Origin: a halophilic archaeon | Lineage (GTDB): Archaea; Halobacteriota; Halobacteria; Halobacteriales; Haladaptataceae | Direction of reading: 5' to 3' | DNA length: 64,000 bases | Assembly (NCBI GenBank): GCA_003298465.1 | Contig: QNGA01000015.1 | Span: 11,244-75,243, forward strand | Shown here: positions 1 to 8,671 of the stretch, in pieces | How the letters are laid out: each line of letters begins with the position of its first letter | Position numbering within the stretch: the first letter of the stretch is position 1 | Translations under genes and position numbers: made by a program | The notes under the pieces: model-generated | What the model was told of the DNA's origin: nothing | Database searches by the model: none | Seen by the model: only the letters and a program-made list of their open reading frames with translations

Positions 1-393
1 CGAGCGCTCGACGCCGAGATAGGTAGGGGTCTGCTCGCCGTGGGTGAGGTGGAGGAGGTTGACGATGAGAAACGCTAGGATGGCCCCTGCGCCGACCGAT
101 GCGAGAACGGTACCACCGAACAACGGCTCGAAGATGGCTGTGAGCGCGGGTTCGGCGACGATACCGACCGCGATGCTCGAGAACGTAATCCCGATCTGAC
201 AGCTGGTCAAATAAATCTCTAAATTCTGAGTCATCTCCCAGGCGCGTTCGAGACCGGGTTCCATGAACTCAGCTTCGGAATACTGTCGGGCGCGGGTCAG
301 CGCGAACTCGATGGCGACGAAAAATCCGTTGGCGAGAATAAGCAACAGACCGGCAATAAGCCTGATCGAGACTTCGAGCGCAGTCATCGCCAT
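1..393 (-). CDS. CNNM/CorC-type membrane protein, N-terminal part (cut by window edge)
   Basis: Reverse-strand reading frame that is open from an ATG at 393 to the window edge, giving about 131 residues of the N-terminal CNNM (DUF21) membrane domain. It starts MAMTALEVSIRL and continues with a hydrophobic segment and the motif FALTRARQYSEAEFMEPGLE. It is closely similar along its whole visible length to the next gene upstream (484-1590), so the two are tandem paralogues about 90 bases apart and probably co-transcribed. In this family the membrane domain is followed by two CBS domains and often a CorC_HlyC domain; members act in magnesium or other cation efflux. The C-terminal part lies outside the window. 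Confidence 0.85.
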   Translation of the reverse strand, partial: MAMTALEVSIRLIAGLLLILANGFFVAIEFALTRARQYSEAEFMEPGLERAWEMTQNLEIYLTSCQIGITFSSIAVGIVAEPALTAIFEPLFGGTVLASVGAGAILAFLIVNLLHLTHGEQTPTYLGVERS

Positions 394-483
394 TGCAAGT
401 TATTTGAATGGCAACACGGAAAAACAGTTTGTCTGCGAACCGATTCTTCGCGCTATGACGAATACCGTTCTCACGGAGGTGTC

Positions 484-1590
484 TCAAACCGGGTCGTTTT
501 GGGAGTCTAGTCCCGATGCGTCATCCCCGCGTTGTTCGCGCTGGTAGACGTCAATGGGGTCTTCGAGTCCGCCCATCACTTCCTCGAAGGCGTCTGTCGA
601 GGTTAGCAGGCCGACGACCCGTCCCTCCTCAGTGACGAGGGCGAGTTCCTGATTTTCCGCTTGGAAGCGGTCGATGGCGTCGCTGATTTCCTCGTCGGCT
701 GGCAGCGTCATCGACGGCTCAGCGAGGTCTTCGATATCGACGTCGCCGTTTTTGAACGCCTCGAACTGGTTTGTGACCGCCGCGAGGTAAACGACTCCTC
801 GGAAATCGTCGATATCCTCGCCAACCAGCGGAAAGCGGAGATGTGGATGCTCCTCGATGACCGCGAGGTTTTCCTCGGGGGTGTTCTCGGTCGAGAGTGC
901 GGCGATTTCCTCGCGCGGCACCATGCAGTCACGGATGGGGATTTCCTCGACCACCAGCGCATTCATCACTTCCTGACGACGCTCTTCGGGAACCTCGCTG
1001 TCGTCGAGCATCGACCCGAGCTGTCGGTGGAGGTCTGTCCGCCCCTTAATGTCCTCGCCGTCGGATTCGAGCCACGCGCCGGTCATCTCGACGCCGAACA
1101 GCGAAAGCGTCCATTTCGCCACCCAGTCACCGACGCGGAGAATCGGTCGAATGACCCTCGTGAACCAATACAGCGGCGTTGCGCCGTAGCGGCAGACCTG
1201 TTTCGAACGCTCGACGCCGAGGTAGGTGGGGGCCTGTTCGCCATAGACCTTGTGTACCAGGCTCACAATGATGTACGCCAAGATCACGCCCGCGCCAATC
1301 GACGCGAGAACCGTCCCACCGAACAACGGCTCGAACAGCGCTGCGAGCGCGGGTTCGGCGACGATACCCAGTGCAATGCTAGCGGCGGTGATGCCGACCT
1401 GACACCCGGTGAGATAGATTTCGAGTTCCTCGGTCATCTCCCAGGCGCGTTCGAGACCGGGTTCCATGAACTCCGCTTTGGGATACTGTCGGGCGCGGGT
1501 CAGCGCGAACTCGATGGTGACAAAAAACCCGTTAACGAGAATCAACGCGGCACCCGCGACGAGACGGAGGAGTACTTCGGGTGCTTGCAT
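484..1590 (-). CDS. CNNM/CorC (hemolysin C-like) transporter with CBS pair
   Basis: About 368 residues. The CNNM/DUF21 domain with three to four membrane segments covers roughly residues 1-190. A CBS pair follows, with VVEEIPIRDCMVPREEI near residue 215, the standard start of CBS1 in this family, and a second CBS ending near residue 350. The tail is short and acidic, and no C-terminal CorC_HlyC domain is obvious. The ATG at 1590 (MQAPEVLLRL) was chosen because it aligns with the start of the downstream paralogue; an in-frame start at 1641 would add 17 poorly conserved residues. The family is linked to Mg2+/Co2+ export or sodium-coupled magnesium transport, and CBS domains usually sense nucleotides. 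The substrate is not evident from sequence. Confidence 0.85.
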   Translation of the reverse strand: MQAPEVLLRLVAGAALILVNGFFVTIEFALTRARQYPKAEFMEPGLERAWEMTEELEIYLTGCQVGITAASIALGIVAEPALAALFEPLFGGTVLASIGAGVILAYIIVSLVHKVYGEQAPTYLGVERSKQVCRYGATPLYWFTRVIRPILRVGDWVAKWTLSLFGVEMTGAWLESDGEDIKGRTDLHRQLGSMLDDSEVPEERRQEVMNALVVEEIPIRDCMVPREEIAALSTENTPEENLAVIEEHPHLRFPLVGEDIDDFRGVVYLAAVTNQFEAFKNGDVDIEDLAEPSMTLPADEEISDAIDRFQAENQELALVTEEGRVVGLLTSTDAFEEVMGGLEDPIDVYQREQRGDDASGLDSQNDPV

Positions 1591-1667
1591 GCAGTATAGA
1601 TCCATCGATACGGCGTTGAGACAAAAAAGCAATGGGGGCAAACGGACACTACTATCGAGTGGACCGC

Positions 1668-1793
1668 TCAGTCGAGTCTGACCGCTCGTCCGGTCTCCGA
1701 GGAGCGATAGATGGCCTCTATGACGCGCTGGACGGTGAGATCTTCTTCAAGCGTATTTCGCTCCGGTGGGCCACGAGGCATTCCAAACGATGG
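1668..1793 (-). pseudogene. C-terminal fragment of a Gfo/Idh/MocA-type oxidoreductase
   Basis: The last 40 or so residues of this frame read GMPRGPPERNTLEEDLTVQR followed by VIEAIYRSSETGRAVRLD and a stop. The pattern T-x-E-D-x-x-x-x-x-R-V-I-E-A-I-Y-R-S-x-E-T-G-R-x-V is the typical C-terminus of Gfo/Idh/MocA dehydrogenases (sugar or inositol dehydrogenases). Upstream the frame becomes arginine-rich and unlike a protein, so only the tail survives. I read it as a remnant left by a deletion or rearrangement. Confidence 0.5.
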
Positions 1794-1799
1794 TCTTCG

Positions 1800-2198
1800 G
1801 CGACGCTGTGCTGAGCGTCGGCGTGCAGGGAGTCCTAAGGCCTGCTGTCCTAAAACTAACCGGAATCGAAGAATAGAGAGATTCAGATTCGTCCCCCTAC
1901 TGTTATACTCACAGATCAACCGAGCAAACGGACTTGGTTTGCTGAATCAATTCTCTGTCTCCAGCACACCGATCTCAATAGGTGAGCGATTTGTGGCGGT
2001 GAAATTCAAATAAAAATCAACCGCTCGGCTGAAGCAATAGCACATCCTGATCATTGCCAGAATTGGCATTTTGAATACCAGCGCAAAGTCAGGACGGGTA
2101 ATCCGCTCAGTCTCCCCCAAGTTCCCAGTATCACGACATCATCCGGTATATCTGACTCGGGGTTACGCTTTTTGCCGTTCAGCCACGAAGCCCTCGAC
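1800..2198. other. Intergenic, no gene seen
   Basis: AT-richer stretch between the dehydrogenase fragment and the first UspA gene. Short reading frames here have no acidic bias and no recognisable domain. It presumably contains the UspA promoter. Confidence 0.5.
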
Positions 2199-2630
2199 AT
2201 GTACCGCGACATTCTTATCCCGACGGATGGATCTGATGCGAGCGTAACAGCACTGGACCATGGGATGGAAATCGCGTCGAGTATGGATGCCAAGGTGCAT
2301 CTCCTGCACGTTGTAGATGTTGGGACGGAGATGTCCGCATCCGGCGTTGGCGACATCGCGGATGACCTCACCGAAGCACTTGATCAAGAAGTGGAAGAGG
2401 CACTCAATCAGGCTGAGCAAATGGCCGATGAGGCCGGAGTTACGTCCGAACGAGCCGTTCTCGAAGGATTTCCAGAAGACGCAATACCCCAGTATAGCGC
2501 CGATAATGGGATCGACCTGATCGTGATCGGAGAAAGCGAGGATTCGACCCTCACAGAACAACTCTTCGGGAGCACGACGGAGGACGTTCTCGAGTCGGTG
2601 ACTACCTCTGTTCTGGTCGCTCGGAAATGA
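2199..2630 (+). CDS. UspA family universal stress protein (single domain)
   Basis: About 143 residues, one Usp domain. It begins MYRDILIPTDGSDAS, the family's first strand and nucleotide-contact loop, and contains DLIVIGESEDSTLTEQLFGS near the C-terminus. The ATP-binding type carries G-2x-G-9x-G-S/T there; here only part of it is kept (G-E-S-E-D), so ATP binding is doubtful. The ATG at 2199 was chosen because the paralogues all start M-[YF]-x-x-I-L; an upstream TTG at 2172 adds only unconserved residues. First of three Usp genes on this strand within 3.2 kb. Confidence 0.9.
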   Translation: MYRDILIPTDGSDASVTALDHGMEIASSMDAKVHLLHVVDVGTEMSASGVGDIADDLTEALDQEVEEALNQAEQMADEAGVTSERAVLEGFPEDAIPQYSADNGIDLIVIGESEDSTLTEQLFGSTTEDVLESVTTSVLVARK

Positions 2631-2864
2631 GTCCCGCTCGTAGAAACTACCGTTATCGCACCAGTCCGTCAGAGAATGAGAACCATCCACGGGGAATTGG
2701 CCCTTCAGACGAGGATTCAAGGCGAAACCGGTAGACCGGGACTCCGATTCAAATTTGGCAGTGCTTTCGTCAGTCTGTACGTGAATCAAACACATCGACT
2801 CTACCCAACCCGTCGGGAATCAGCTGTTGCTAAGTCGTGGAGACAGCACTGGTGCTCCGATCGC

Positions 2865-3260
2865 TCACAGATTCGTCGTCGTGCGCGTATTGCGGATAAA
2901 CTGGATAATGGCGGCGAGGAGGATGAGACAGATGACGATCATTGCACCCTGTGAAACGGCCGCAATAACCGAGTCGACTGATTCGCCGGTCAGCAACGCG
3001 ATGATAGCTGGAATCCCCCGCGTCGATCCCAGCACTCCGAGTACTGCCAGCAGGCCGATCCCGTAGGCAGCGAGCCGTTGTCGGTCTGGCTGCTGGCGAC
3101 CCACCATGCCCAAGATGGCGATGAGAACGCCGAAGAGTGCCGGAATGAGCGCTGTGATGCTCGCGAAGTCGGAGAGGACGTACGCACCGACGCCCAAGAC
3201 CACGAGTGCGATTCCGAGCACGAGGCTCAACATGAATGCAGACGTCCTTGGATTCGCCAT
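2865..3260 (-). CDS. Small integral membrane protein, unknown function
   Basis: About 131 residues with four hydrophobic segments: SLVLGIALVVLGVGAYVL, ITALIPALFGVLIAILGMV, a segment around AYGIGLLAVLGVLG, and AMIVICLILLAAIIQFI near the end. The C-terminus is short and basic. No domain was recognised beyond a generic haloarchaeal membrane protein. The ATG at 3260 (MANPRTSAF) begins just before the first membrane segment; the frame is open further upstream, but that extension is arginine/histidine-rich and unlike a haloarchaeal protein. It sits between two Usp genes on the opposite strand. Confidence 0.7.
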   Translation of the reverse strand: MANPRTSAFMLSLVLGIALVVLGVGAYVLSDFASITALIPALFGVLIAILGMVGRQQPDRQRLAAYGIGLLAVLGVLGSTRGIPAIIALLTGESVDSVIAAVSQGAMIVICLILLAAIIQFIRNTRTTTNL

Positions 3261-3430
3261 ACATGGAACCCTGTGTGGAACAGGTGTATAGTTTTCTAAA
3301 CTAAACCGGCCGGATGCTCCTTCAACTAGTCCGAACATGATTGGTTCAGTCATTGCATGAGAAGGGAAATGGGAACGGCCAACAATGATTTTTCGAGCGT
3401 TGATGACCATGAGAGTGCTAGTGGCTGACC

Positions 3431-4294
3431 ATGTTCGAGACCATTCTCGTTCCGATTGATGGGAGTGATAGTGCCAAGCGCGCCGCCGTAGTCGGACGTG
3501 AGTTCGCACAGCCCTACGATGCACGTCTTCACGTACTCCATGTCCTCGAAGATCAATCGCGTCTTCCCGGCCGAGGAGGTGACCAGACCCCGGAAGAGAA
3601 AGGCCGCGAAATTCTCGACGAGATTGTAGAGCTCACTGCTGGGAGCAATATCGAGATCGATACGCATCTGGTAGAGGGGCAGCCTCACGAAACCATCACA
3701 GAGCACGCGAATGAGACTAACAGTGACCTCATTGTGATGGGCCGTCACGGCCGGAGTGGACTGCGAGAACGCCTCCTCGGGACAGTCACCGACCGCGTGT
3801 TGCGACAGACCAGTGCTCCGGTGCTAACTATTCCTGGTGAGGTCAGCGAGCGCTCCACTGGCACGTATGAAAATATTCTCATCACGACGGACGGCAGTGA
3901 GAACGCCGAACAGGCGGCCCCCTACGGTGAGGATATCGCACAGCACTTCGAGTCTACACTCCACCTACTCAACGTGGTCGACGTCCAAGCTGAGGCCGGG
4001 ACGTTCGACGCTGGTGGCGTGTCAGAGGACTTTATTGAAGAGCTTGAAACGGAGGGGCAAGAAGCTGTGGAGCGACTCGCCCAGCAGATCAATGACGTTA
4101 ACGTGCCGGTGCAGTCAGCCGTAGTGCGAGGAGAGTCACAAGACGCTATTAGAGATTACGCTGCCGAGAATGATATCGACCTGATCGTCATGGCGTCCGA
4201 GGGAGAATCAAACCTGGCCAGCCAGTCGCTGGGGAGCGTCACGGACCGCATTGTCCGCACTGTGGACGTGCCAGTACTCGTCGTCTTCCAATAG
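3431..4294 (+). CDS. Tandem-domain UspA universal stress protein
   Basis: About 287 residues made of two Usp domains. Domain 1 (roughly 1-140) starts MFETILVPIDGSDSAK and contains DLIVMGRHGRSGLRERLLGT, which fits the ATP-binding G-2x-G-9x-G pattern. Domain 2 (roughly 147-287) starts YENILITTDGSENAEQ and contains DLIVMASEGESNLASQSLGS, a weaker version. Proteins of this form bind ATP or AMP and act in stress adaptation, and they often accompany transporters. Neighbouring genes are other Usp proteins and ion transporters. Confidence 0.92.
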   Translation: MFETILVPIDGSDSAKRAAVVGREFAQPYDARLHVLHVLEDQSRLPGRGGDQTPEEKGREILDEIVELTAGSNIEIDTHLVEGQPHETITEHANETNSDLIVMGRHGRSGLRERLLGTVTDRVLRQTSAPVLTIPGEVSERSTGTYENILITTDGSENAEQAAPYGEDIAQHFESTLHLLNVVDVQAEAGTFDAGGVSEDFIEELETEGQEAVERLAQQINDVNVPVQSAVVRGESQDAIRDYAAENDIDLIVMASEGESNLASQSLGSVTDRIVRTVDVPVLVVFQ

Positions 4295-4525
4295 CACGGA
4301 CGACCAACTGTGGGAGGAAGTGCGAGAAGAACGTCTCGCCTTCCGAGGTGGGGATGTCATACAGAACCAGGAGGAACCAGGTGGCGGAACACTCACGTTC
4401 AACAATCCTACTTACTCCTAGGAGCCGCATCGGCATACCTTCCTTCGCTACCTGCTCAACAAAGTGGCGTTCTGAACAGAGGCAAACTAATTAGCGGGCT
4501 CGCCTCGTGGTTCATGGTAACACGC

Positions 4526-5395
4526 ATGTACGAGGATATCCTACTTCCGTTCGATGCCACCGAGGGAGCAACGGACGTACTCCATCACGCCGGCGAAATT
4601 GCACACTGGGCCGATGCCACGATTCACATCCTCTACGTGGCCGACACCACCCGTGACAGCGTCACCGTCGTTGAGGGGCACCTTGTGGACGCACTCGTTC
4701 AAGAGGGAGAGGAGATCGTCGAGGAAGCTGAGGAAACACTGCGCACCCTCGGAGTCGACTATGAGTCCGACGTCGTCCAAGGGAATCCAGCGCCGACGAT
4801 CGTCGAGTACGCTGAACGCTACGAACACGATCTAATCGTGATGCCAACGCACGGTCGGGAAGGAATCTCCCGATATCTCCTCGGGAGTATATCCGAGAAG
4901 GTCGTCCGTCTATCTCCGGTACCTGTTCTCACGGCTCGGATGCAACCCGACGAACAGTTCGCGTTCCCCTACGAAAATATCCTTATTCCCACAGACGGGA
5001 GTGCGAGCGCCACTCACGCCGCCCGCCACGGGCTTTCGCTTGCGACAGCCTTCGATGCAACCGTGCACGTCCTATCCGTTGTCGACGATACGTCACTCGG
5101 GCCGGATATTCGGTCAACTATTTCGGACCAGGAGCGTGAGCAGGCAGCGACCGACGCCGTCGACGATCTCGTCTCGAAGGCGGAGACATACGGCGTTGCG
5201 AACACTGTCCGACACGTCGAACACGGGGAACCTGTCAGGGAAATTCTCGACTGTATCGAGGCGAACGACATCCACGTTGTCGTGATGGGCACGACAGGGA
5301 GACGCAGGACCGACCGCATACTGCTCGGCAGCGTCGCCGAAAAGACTGTCCGGTCTGCACCAGTCCCGGTTATCACGGTCAGAAAGACGGACTAG
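4526..5395 (+). CDS. Tandem-domain UspA universal stress protein
   Basis: About 289 residues with two Usp domains. The first starts MYEDILLPFDATEGAT and carries DLIVMPTHGREGISRYLLGS; the second starts YENILIPTDGSASATHAARH and carries VVVMGTTGRRRTDRILLGS. Both contain the G-2x-G-9x-G/S loop of ATP-binding Usp proteins. The ATG at 4526 aligns with paralogues; an ATG at 4514 would add MVTR, and the frame is open further upstream without conserved sequence. It lies 230 bases after the preceding Usp gene. Confidence 0.9.
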   Translation: MYEDILLPFDATEGATDVLHHAGEIAHWADATIHILYVADTTRDSVTVVEGHLVDALVQEGEEIVEEAEETLRTLGVDYESDVVQGNPAPTIVEYAERYEHDLIVMPTHGREGISRYLLGSISEKVVRLSPVPVLTARMQPDEQFAFPYENILIPTDGSASATHAARHGLSLATAFDATVHVLSVVDDTSLGPDIRSTISDQEREQAATDAVDDLVSKAETYGVANTVRHVEHGEPVREILDCIEANDIHVVVMGTTGRRRTDRILLGSVAEKTVRSAPVPVITVRKTD

Positions 5396-5557
5396 CGGAT
5401 TAGTGGGAAGCCATGATATCAACGACAATACATCCTGAATTATACTCCCCAGGGAATGCCACTACTACAACCCCTGTCTCTTGCCTCCATTTCTCGTATC
5501 TAACATGACGCCACTAGTGAAGTGCCTACCACCGCAGTGGAAAACAAGAGATGAGGG

Positions 5558-6142
5558 CTATCCAGGGAGGAAAATGTTGATCACCGCAACGACGATACCA
5601 GCGATTCCCATTCGAATCCCCGCAACGTACCACCGCTGGCGCGAGATCGACGCCATGTAGGCGCCGAAGGCGAACAGCACGCCGCACGCGATGGCGACCG
5701 AGAGTGTCGTGGCCTGGAGTAACGAGAGTGCTGTCCCCTCGAACAGAAACGGGATGAGAGGCACCACAAGACCACATAATGGCCCAAATCCACTCATGAG
5801 AGCGTGAACGGCCTGATTACTGGTCTTGTTTCGCTCGATCTGCGTATTACTCAGGTCAGTAAGCATCGCGTCCTCGAGGTCGTGGAGTTCGGCACGCATC
5901 TCAGCGCGTTCAATCTCCCAGACACTCCAGACGCCTGAGGTCGTGAGACCGACAGCCCCGCCGAGGCCGATTGCAATCACCTGTGCTCCGTCAGAAACCC
6001 CCGAGAGGTACGCGCCGACGGTGACGCCGACGCTAGTCAGTGCGCCGTCGAACCCGTTTGAGACGAAGTATCGTCTTGCAATCGGCCCAATCCTGTCACT
6101 GATTCGTTCTGAGATCGACGCCGAGTTCGATTCTGCCCCCAT
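5558..6142 (-). CDS. VIT1/CCC1-like (DUF125) membrane transporter
   Basis: About 194 residues. The N-terminal RYFVSNGFDGALTSVGVTVG matches the first membrane helix of VIT1/CCC1 proteins, with the conserved DG(A/L)LT. Hydrophilic residues 75-105 separate it from three further membrane segments (PLCGLVVPLIPFLF, TLSVAIACGVLFAFGAYM, AGIVVAVINIFLPG). The family moves Fe2+ or Mn2+ across membranes. The ATG at 6142 overlaps the stop codon of the upstream DUF211 gene by one base, so the two are surely translated from one transcript. Confidence 0.8.
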   Translation of the reverse strand: MGAESNSASISERISDRIGPIARRYFVSNGFDGALTSVGVTVGAYLSGVSDGAQVIAIGLGGAVGLTTSGVWSVWEIERAEMRAELHDLEDAMLTDLSNTQIERNKTSNQAVHALMSGFGPLCGLVVPLIPFLFEGTALSLLQATTLSVAIACGVLFAFGAYMASISRQRWYVAGIRMGIAGIVVAVINIFLPG

Positions 6143-6429
6143 CAGTCCTGAGGCGTGGGTGCATCCTCGACGAGATGCTCCCCACAGACGACCTGATCGA
6201 CAGAGTGGATTGTCCCGCCAGCATCTTCGACAACTGCCTTGACATCGTCGTACTCGATTGCGTCGCCCTCGAGAGTAAGTTTCAGGTTTTTCACTTCCTG
6301 GTCAAGTTCGATAAGCGTCGCATTGACAGCAGCAACGGTGTTTGTCTCTGCGACTTGTCGGGCGAAGTCGATGGTCGACGGTTCGTGCGGTTTCAGCACG
6401 TCGATAACTAACCGCTTGACAGGGGTCAT
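6142..6429 (-). CDS. DUF211 family protein
   Basis: 95 residues. It begins with RLVIDVLKPHEPSTIDFA and includes AAVNATLIELDQEVKNLKLT and GTIHSVDQVVCGE, the hallmark segments of archaeal DUF211. These are small ferredoxin-fold proteins thought to bind metal or anions, and their function is not settled. It is translationally coupled to the VIT1-like gene, which suggests a role with metal transport; that is inference from the overlap only. Confidence 0.85.
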   Translation of the reverse strand: MTPVKRLVIDVLKPHEPSTIDFARQVAETNTVAAVNATLIELDQEVKNLKLTLEGDAIEYDDVKAVVEDAGGTIHSVDQVVCGEHLVEDAPTPQD

Positions 6430-6483
6430 GGGACTAGGTACTAACTCTCGCTTTAAAAAGTCGCTTGTTAAAACGGGATAGCT

Positions 6484-6495
6484 GGCTCTGTTGAA
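6484..6495. repeat. IS-end-like 12-mer (GGCTCTGTTGAA)
   Basis: GGCTCTGTTGAA resembles the outer end of haloarchaeal IS5-type elements. The reverse complement of nearly the same word (TTCAACAAAGCC, 8612-8623) lies beyond the decayed IS5 transposase, and the two differ by one base. The pair flanks the threonine-synthase-like gene and the transposase, about 2.1 kb apart. Confidence 0.35.
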
Positions 6496-6574
6496 ATTCT
6501 ATTGGTTCGATACCTTTCCCGCTGAAACAGCCGTTAGGTGGATGTGCGAACGTATCGGTGAGCGTACCGTCTGG

Positions 6575-7654
6575 TTACATCTTTAATCCATGCCCCGTGA
6601 GTGGCATCACCACATCTGCATCTGGCCCAAGCGTTCCGCGTTCTCGATACGCCGCAAGTGCCGCAGGCGCGATCGCTGAGGTCGGTTCCACGTAGAACCC
6701 GTGTGCGTGGAGCCGGTCTAACTCCGTTTGCACATCATCTTCCGTGATCGCAATCGCATCACCGTCGGTCTCGGCAATCGCATTCAGGAGTTGTTGTTTT
6801 CGTGTTGGCTCCCGTATTTGGATGCCATCTGCGACATCGTTCTCACTCTCGGGGACTGCGCGGAGTTCGCTCGCAATCGGGGCATATCCTGCGGCTTGCG
6901 CGCCGAGCAGACGCGGCACCGTATCAATCCACCCTGCTTCGGACAACGCCTTGAATCCACGGTACACGCCCAGGAACAGGGTTCCATGGCCGAGTGGCAT
7001 CACGATCGCGTCAGGGACGTTCCAGTCACGTTGGAGTGCGACTTCGTACGCGAACGTCGCCGTCCCAGCAAAGAACGCTGGACTCCACGAGTGACTCGCG
7101 TACCATGCATCGCCCGATTCGACAGCCTCGATGCATGCATCGGTCACGGCTTGGCGTCCGCCTTCGATTCGAACAGGTGTCGCACCGGCCCGTTCGATTC
7201 CTCGGAGCTTCCCGTCTCTTACAGAGGCTGGAACGTAAATCTCTGCGTCGAGTCCAGCGCGAGCCGCGTAGGTTGCGATGGCAGCTCCTCCGTTCCCCGA
7301 TGAATCTTCGACGACTCGATCTGCGCCACACGCAATTGCATGGCTGATAGTTGTGGTTGCACCCCGATCCTTGAAGCTGCCCGTTGGTGAAACGTATTCG
7401 AGTTTAAACTGAGCATCCCATGTCGATGATGAAATTAGCGGCGTCATTCCTTCGCCGAGAGAGTGACCTTTCTCAACCGGAATGAACATATCGAACGACC
7501 AGAGCCCGTCTCGGGTATCGAACTGACCGGGGTCTGGCCGGTCGGATGCCGGAAGCGGTTGGTGAGCGAAGTCAAGGACACCGCCACACTCACACCGCCA
7601 CTGATCGGTGTACGTCCGCCCACACGAAGAACAGACAAGTTCGGGAGTACCCAT
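6575..7654 (-). CDS. Threonine synthase-like PLP enzyme
   Basis: 359 residues. An N-terminal zinc-ribbon with four cysteines (CSSCGRTYTDQWRCECGG) precedes a fold-type II PLP domain. The PLP lysine lies in SPTGSFKDRGATTTISHA, the phosphate loop is seen around SSGNGGAAIATYAAR, and the C-terminal VVMPLTGHGLKM is typical of ThrC. The reaction would be O-phosphohomoserine to threonine. Haloarchaea often carry several ThrC paralogues, so this copy may act on another substrate. It stands alone between the DUF211 pair and a decayed IS5 copy. Confidence 0.8.
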   Translation of the reverse strand: MGTPELVCSSCGRTYTDQWRCECGGVLDFAHQPLPASDRPDPGQFDTRDGLWSFDMFIPVEKGHSLGEGMTPLISSSTWDAQFKLEYVSPTGSFKDRGATTTISHAIACGADRVVEDSSGNGGAAIATYAARAGLDAEIYVPASVRDGKLRGIERAGATPVRIEGGRQAVTDACIEAVESGDAWYASHSWSPAFFAGTATFAYEVALQRDWNVPDAIVMPLGHGTLFLGVYRGFKALSEAGWIDTVPRLLGAQAAGYAPIASELRAVPESENDVADGIQIREPTRKQQLLNAIAETDGDAIAITEDDVQTELDRLHAHGFYVEPTSAIAPAALAAYRERGTLGPDADVVMPLTGHGLKM

Positions 7655-7742
7655 GGACTCTCTTGGTCACGTATCATGGAGAAACGTTTCGGTGGTGGCA
7701 ACGCAGCTATCACTGCGCGACGGTCGATGAGCGCCCCATATC

Positions 7743-8623
7743 TAACGTTCAGAGTACCTTATCGATGTTGTGAGTGAGACAGGCGACCACGAGTTCACGG
7801 AACTGCTTCCACCAGCGTCGTGAGCGGACGGATGCGCCATATTTCCGTTTAATACGAGAGTTCACTGTCTCGTTCTGACTACGTTGCCCGTAGAGGTCGG
7901 CGTCCAGCCGGGAGTTCCAGGCCTTGTGGAGCGGCGAAAATTCTCGATGCTTGATGACCGGACGAACATCATCTTCATGGGCTAACGCGCGAATCTTCTG
8001 GTCGTCGTATCCCTTGTCACCGAGGAGAATAGCTACTTCATTGGTATTCCGCTTAATGAGCGACGGTGCGATCTGTGAGTCGTGTTTTCGCGTCATCGTC
8101 ACGTGTAAGTCGATGATTGCGTTCACTCTCGTGTCCACGAGAAGTGTAACTTTCAACTGCTGAATCGTCAGCTTCGTTCGTTTCGTGTAGTGCTTCGAGG
8201 CGTGACTGCGGTCAAAGCCGGAGGCATCGATCCCGACGACACCGTTAGTCGGGAGCAGTGAAACAGAGAGATTGAGAAGTACCCTCCAAACGGCCATATC
8301 GGGTCTATCGAACGCTTTACACAGCGTTGACGGGTCAGAAAGTCCGGTGAGGTTGATTGCGTTCCGAATACGAGGCATTTCAACGAGTTCGTCGAGAAGT
8401 ATTCGATAGGTTGTGTTCTTCGAACTTTTGACATTACAGAACAACGTGCTGATGGAGCGTGTAGCGTTGTTTCGAGTACTTTGAGGAATATCGTGAGACT
8501 GCTCGCTGGGCGAGGTGAAATGCTTGCTCGACAGACTGGAGTAACTGCAACTTTGGGAGGGTCTGTATCCACTCGCACTATCGATTGAATCTGTAACTCT
8601 CCACCAAGGGCTTCAACAAAGCC
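7743..8623 (-). mobile_element. Decayed IS5-family insertion sequence
   Basis: Remnant of an ISH-type IS5 element. The transposase frame runs on the minus strand (7749-8571) and one end-like sequence (TTCAACAAAGCC) is at 8612-8623. I could not find a matching inverted repeat directly beyond the transposase stop near 7740; the best partner is at 6484-6495. Boundaries are therefore uncertain. Confidence 0.55.
7749..8571 (-). pseudogene. IS5-family transposase, frameshifted
   Basis: The C-terminal 230 residues are intact and show the DDE residues: D in GVVGIDASGFDRSHAS, D in AILLGDKGYDD, E in QRSQNETVNSRIKRKYG. The N-terminal 45 or so residues are in another frame: LPKLQLLQ...HLAQRAVSRYSSKYSKQ, then RYTLHQHVVL and a TAA at 8434-8436. 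By comparison with the expected family sequence, two bases are missing near 8425-8436. The expected start codon also reads ATA (8566-8568). The gene is almost certainly inactive. Confidence 0.8.
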
Positions 8624-8671
8624 AAATGAAATTATAGTCCGATATCAGTGGAGCTGGCAGTACGTCAGCAC

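Noticed and set aside
661..1599. 312-codon open frame on the plus strand
   Set aside because: Antisense to the well-supported CNNM gene and without any domain.
2163..2795. 210-codon minus-strand frame
   Set aside because: Antisense to the first UspA gene; composition unlike a haloarchaeal protein.
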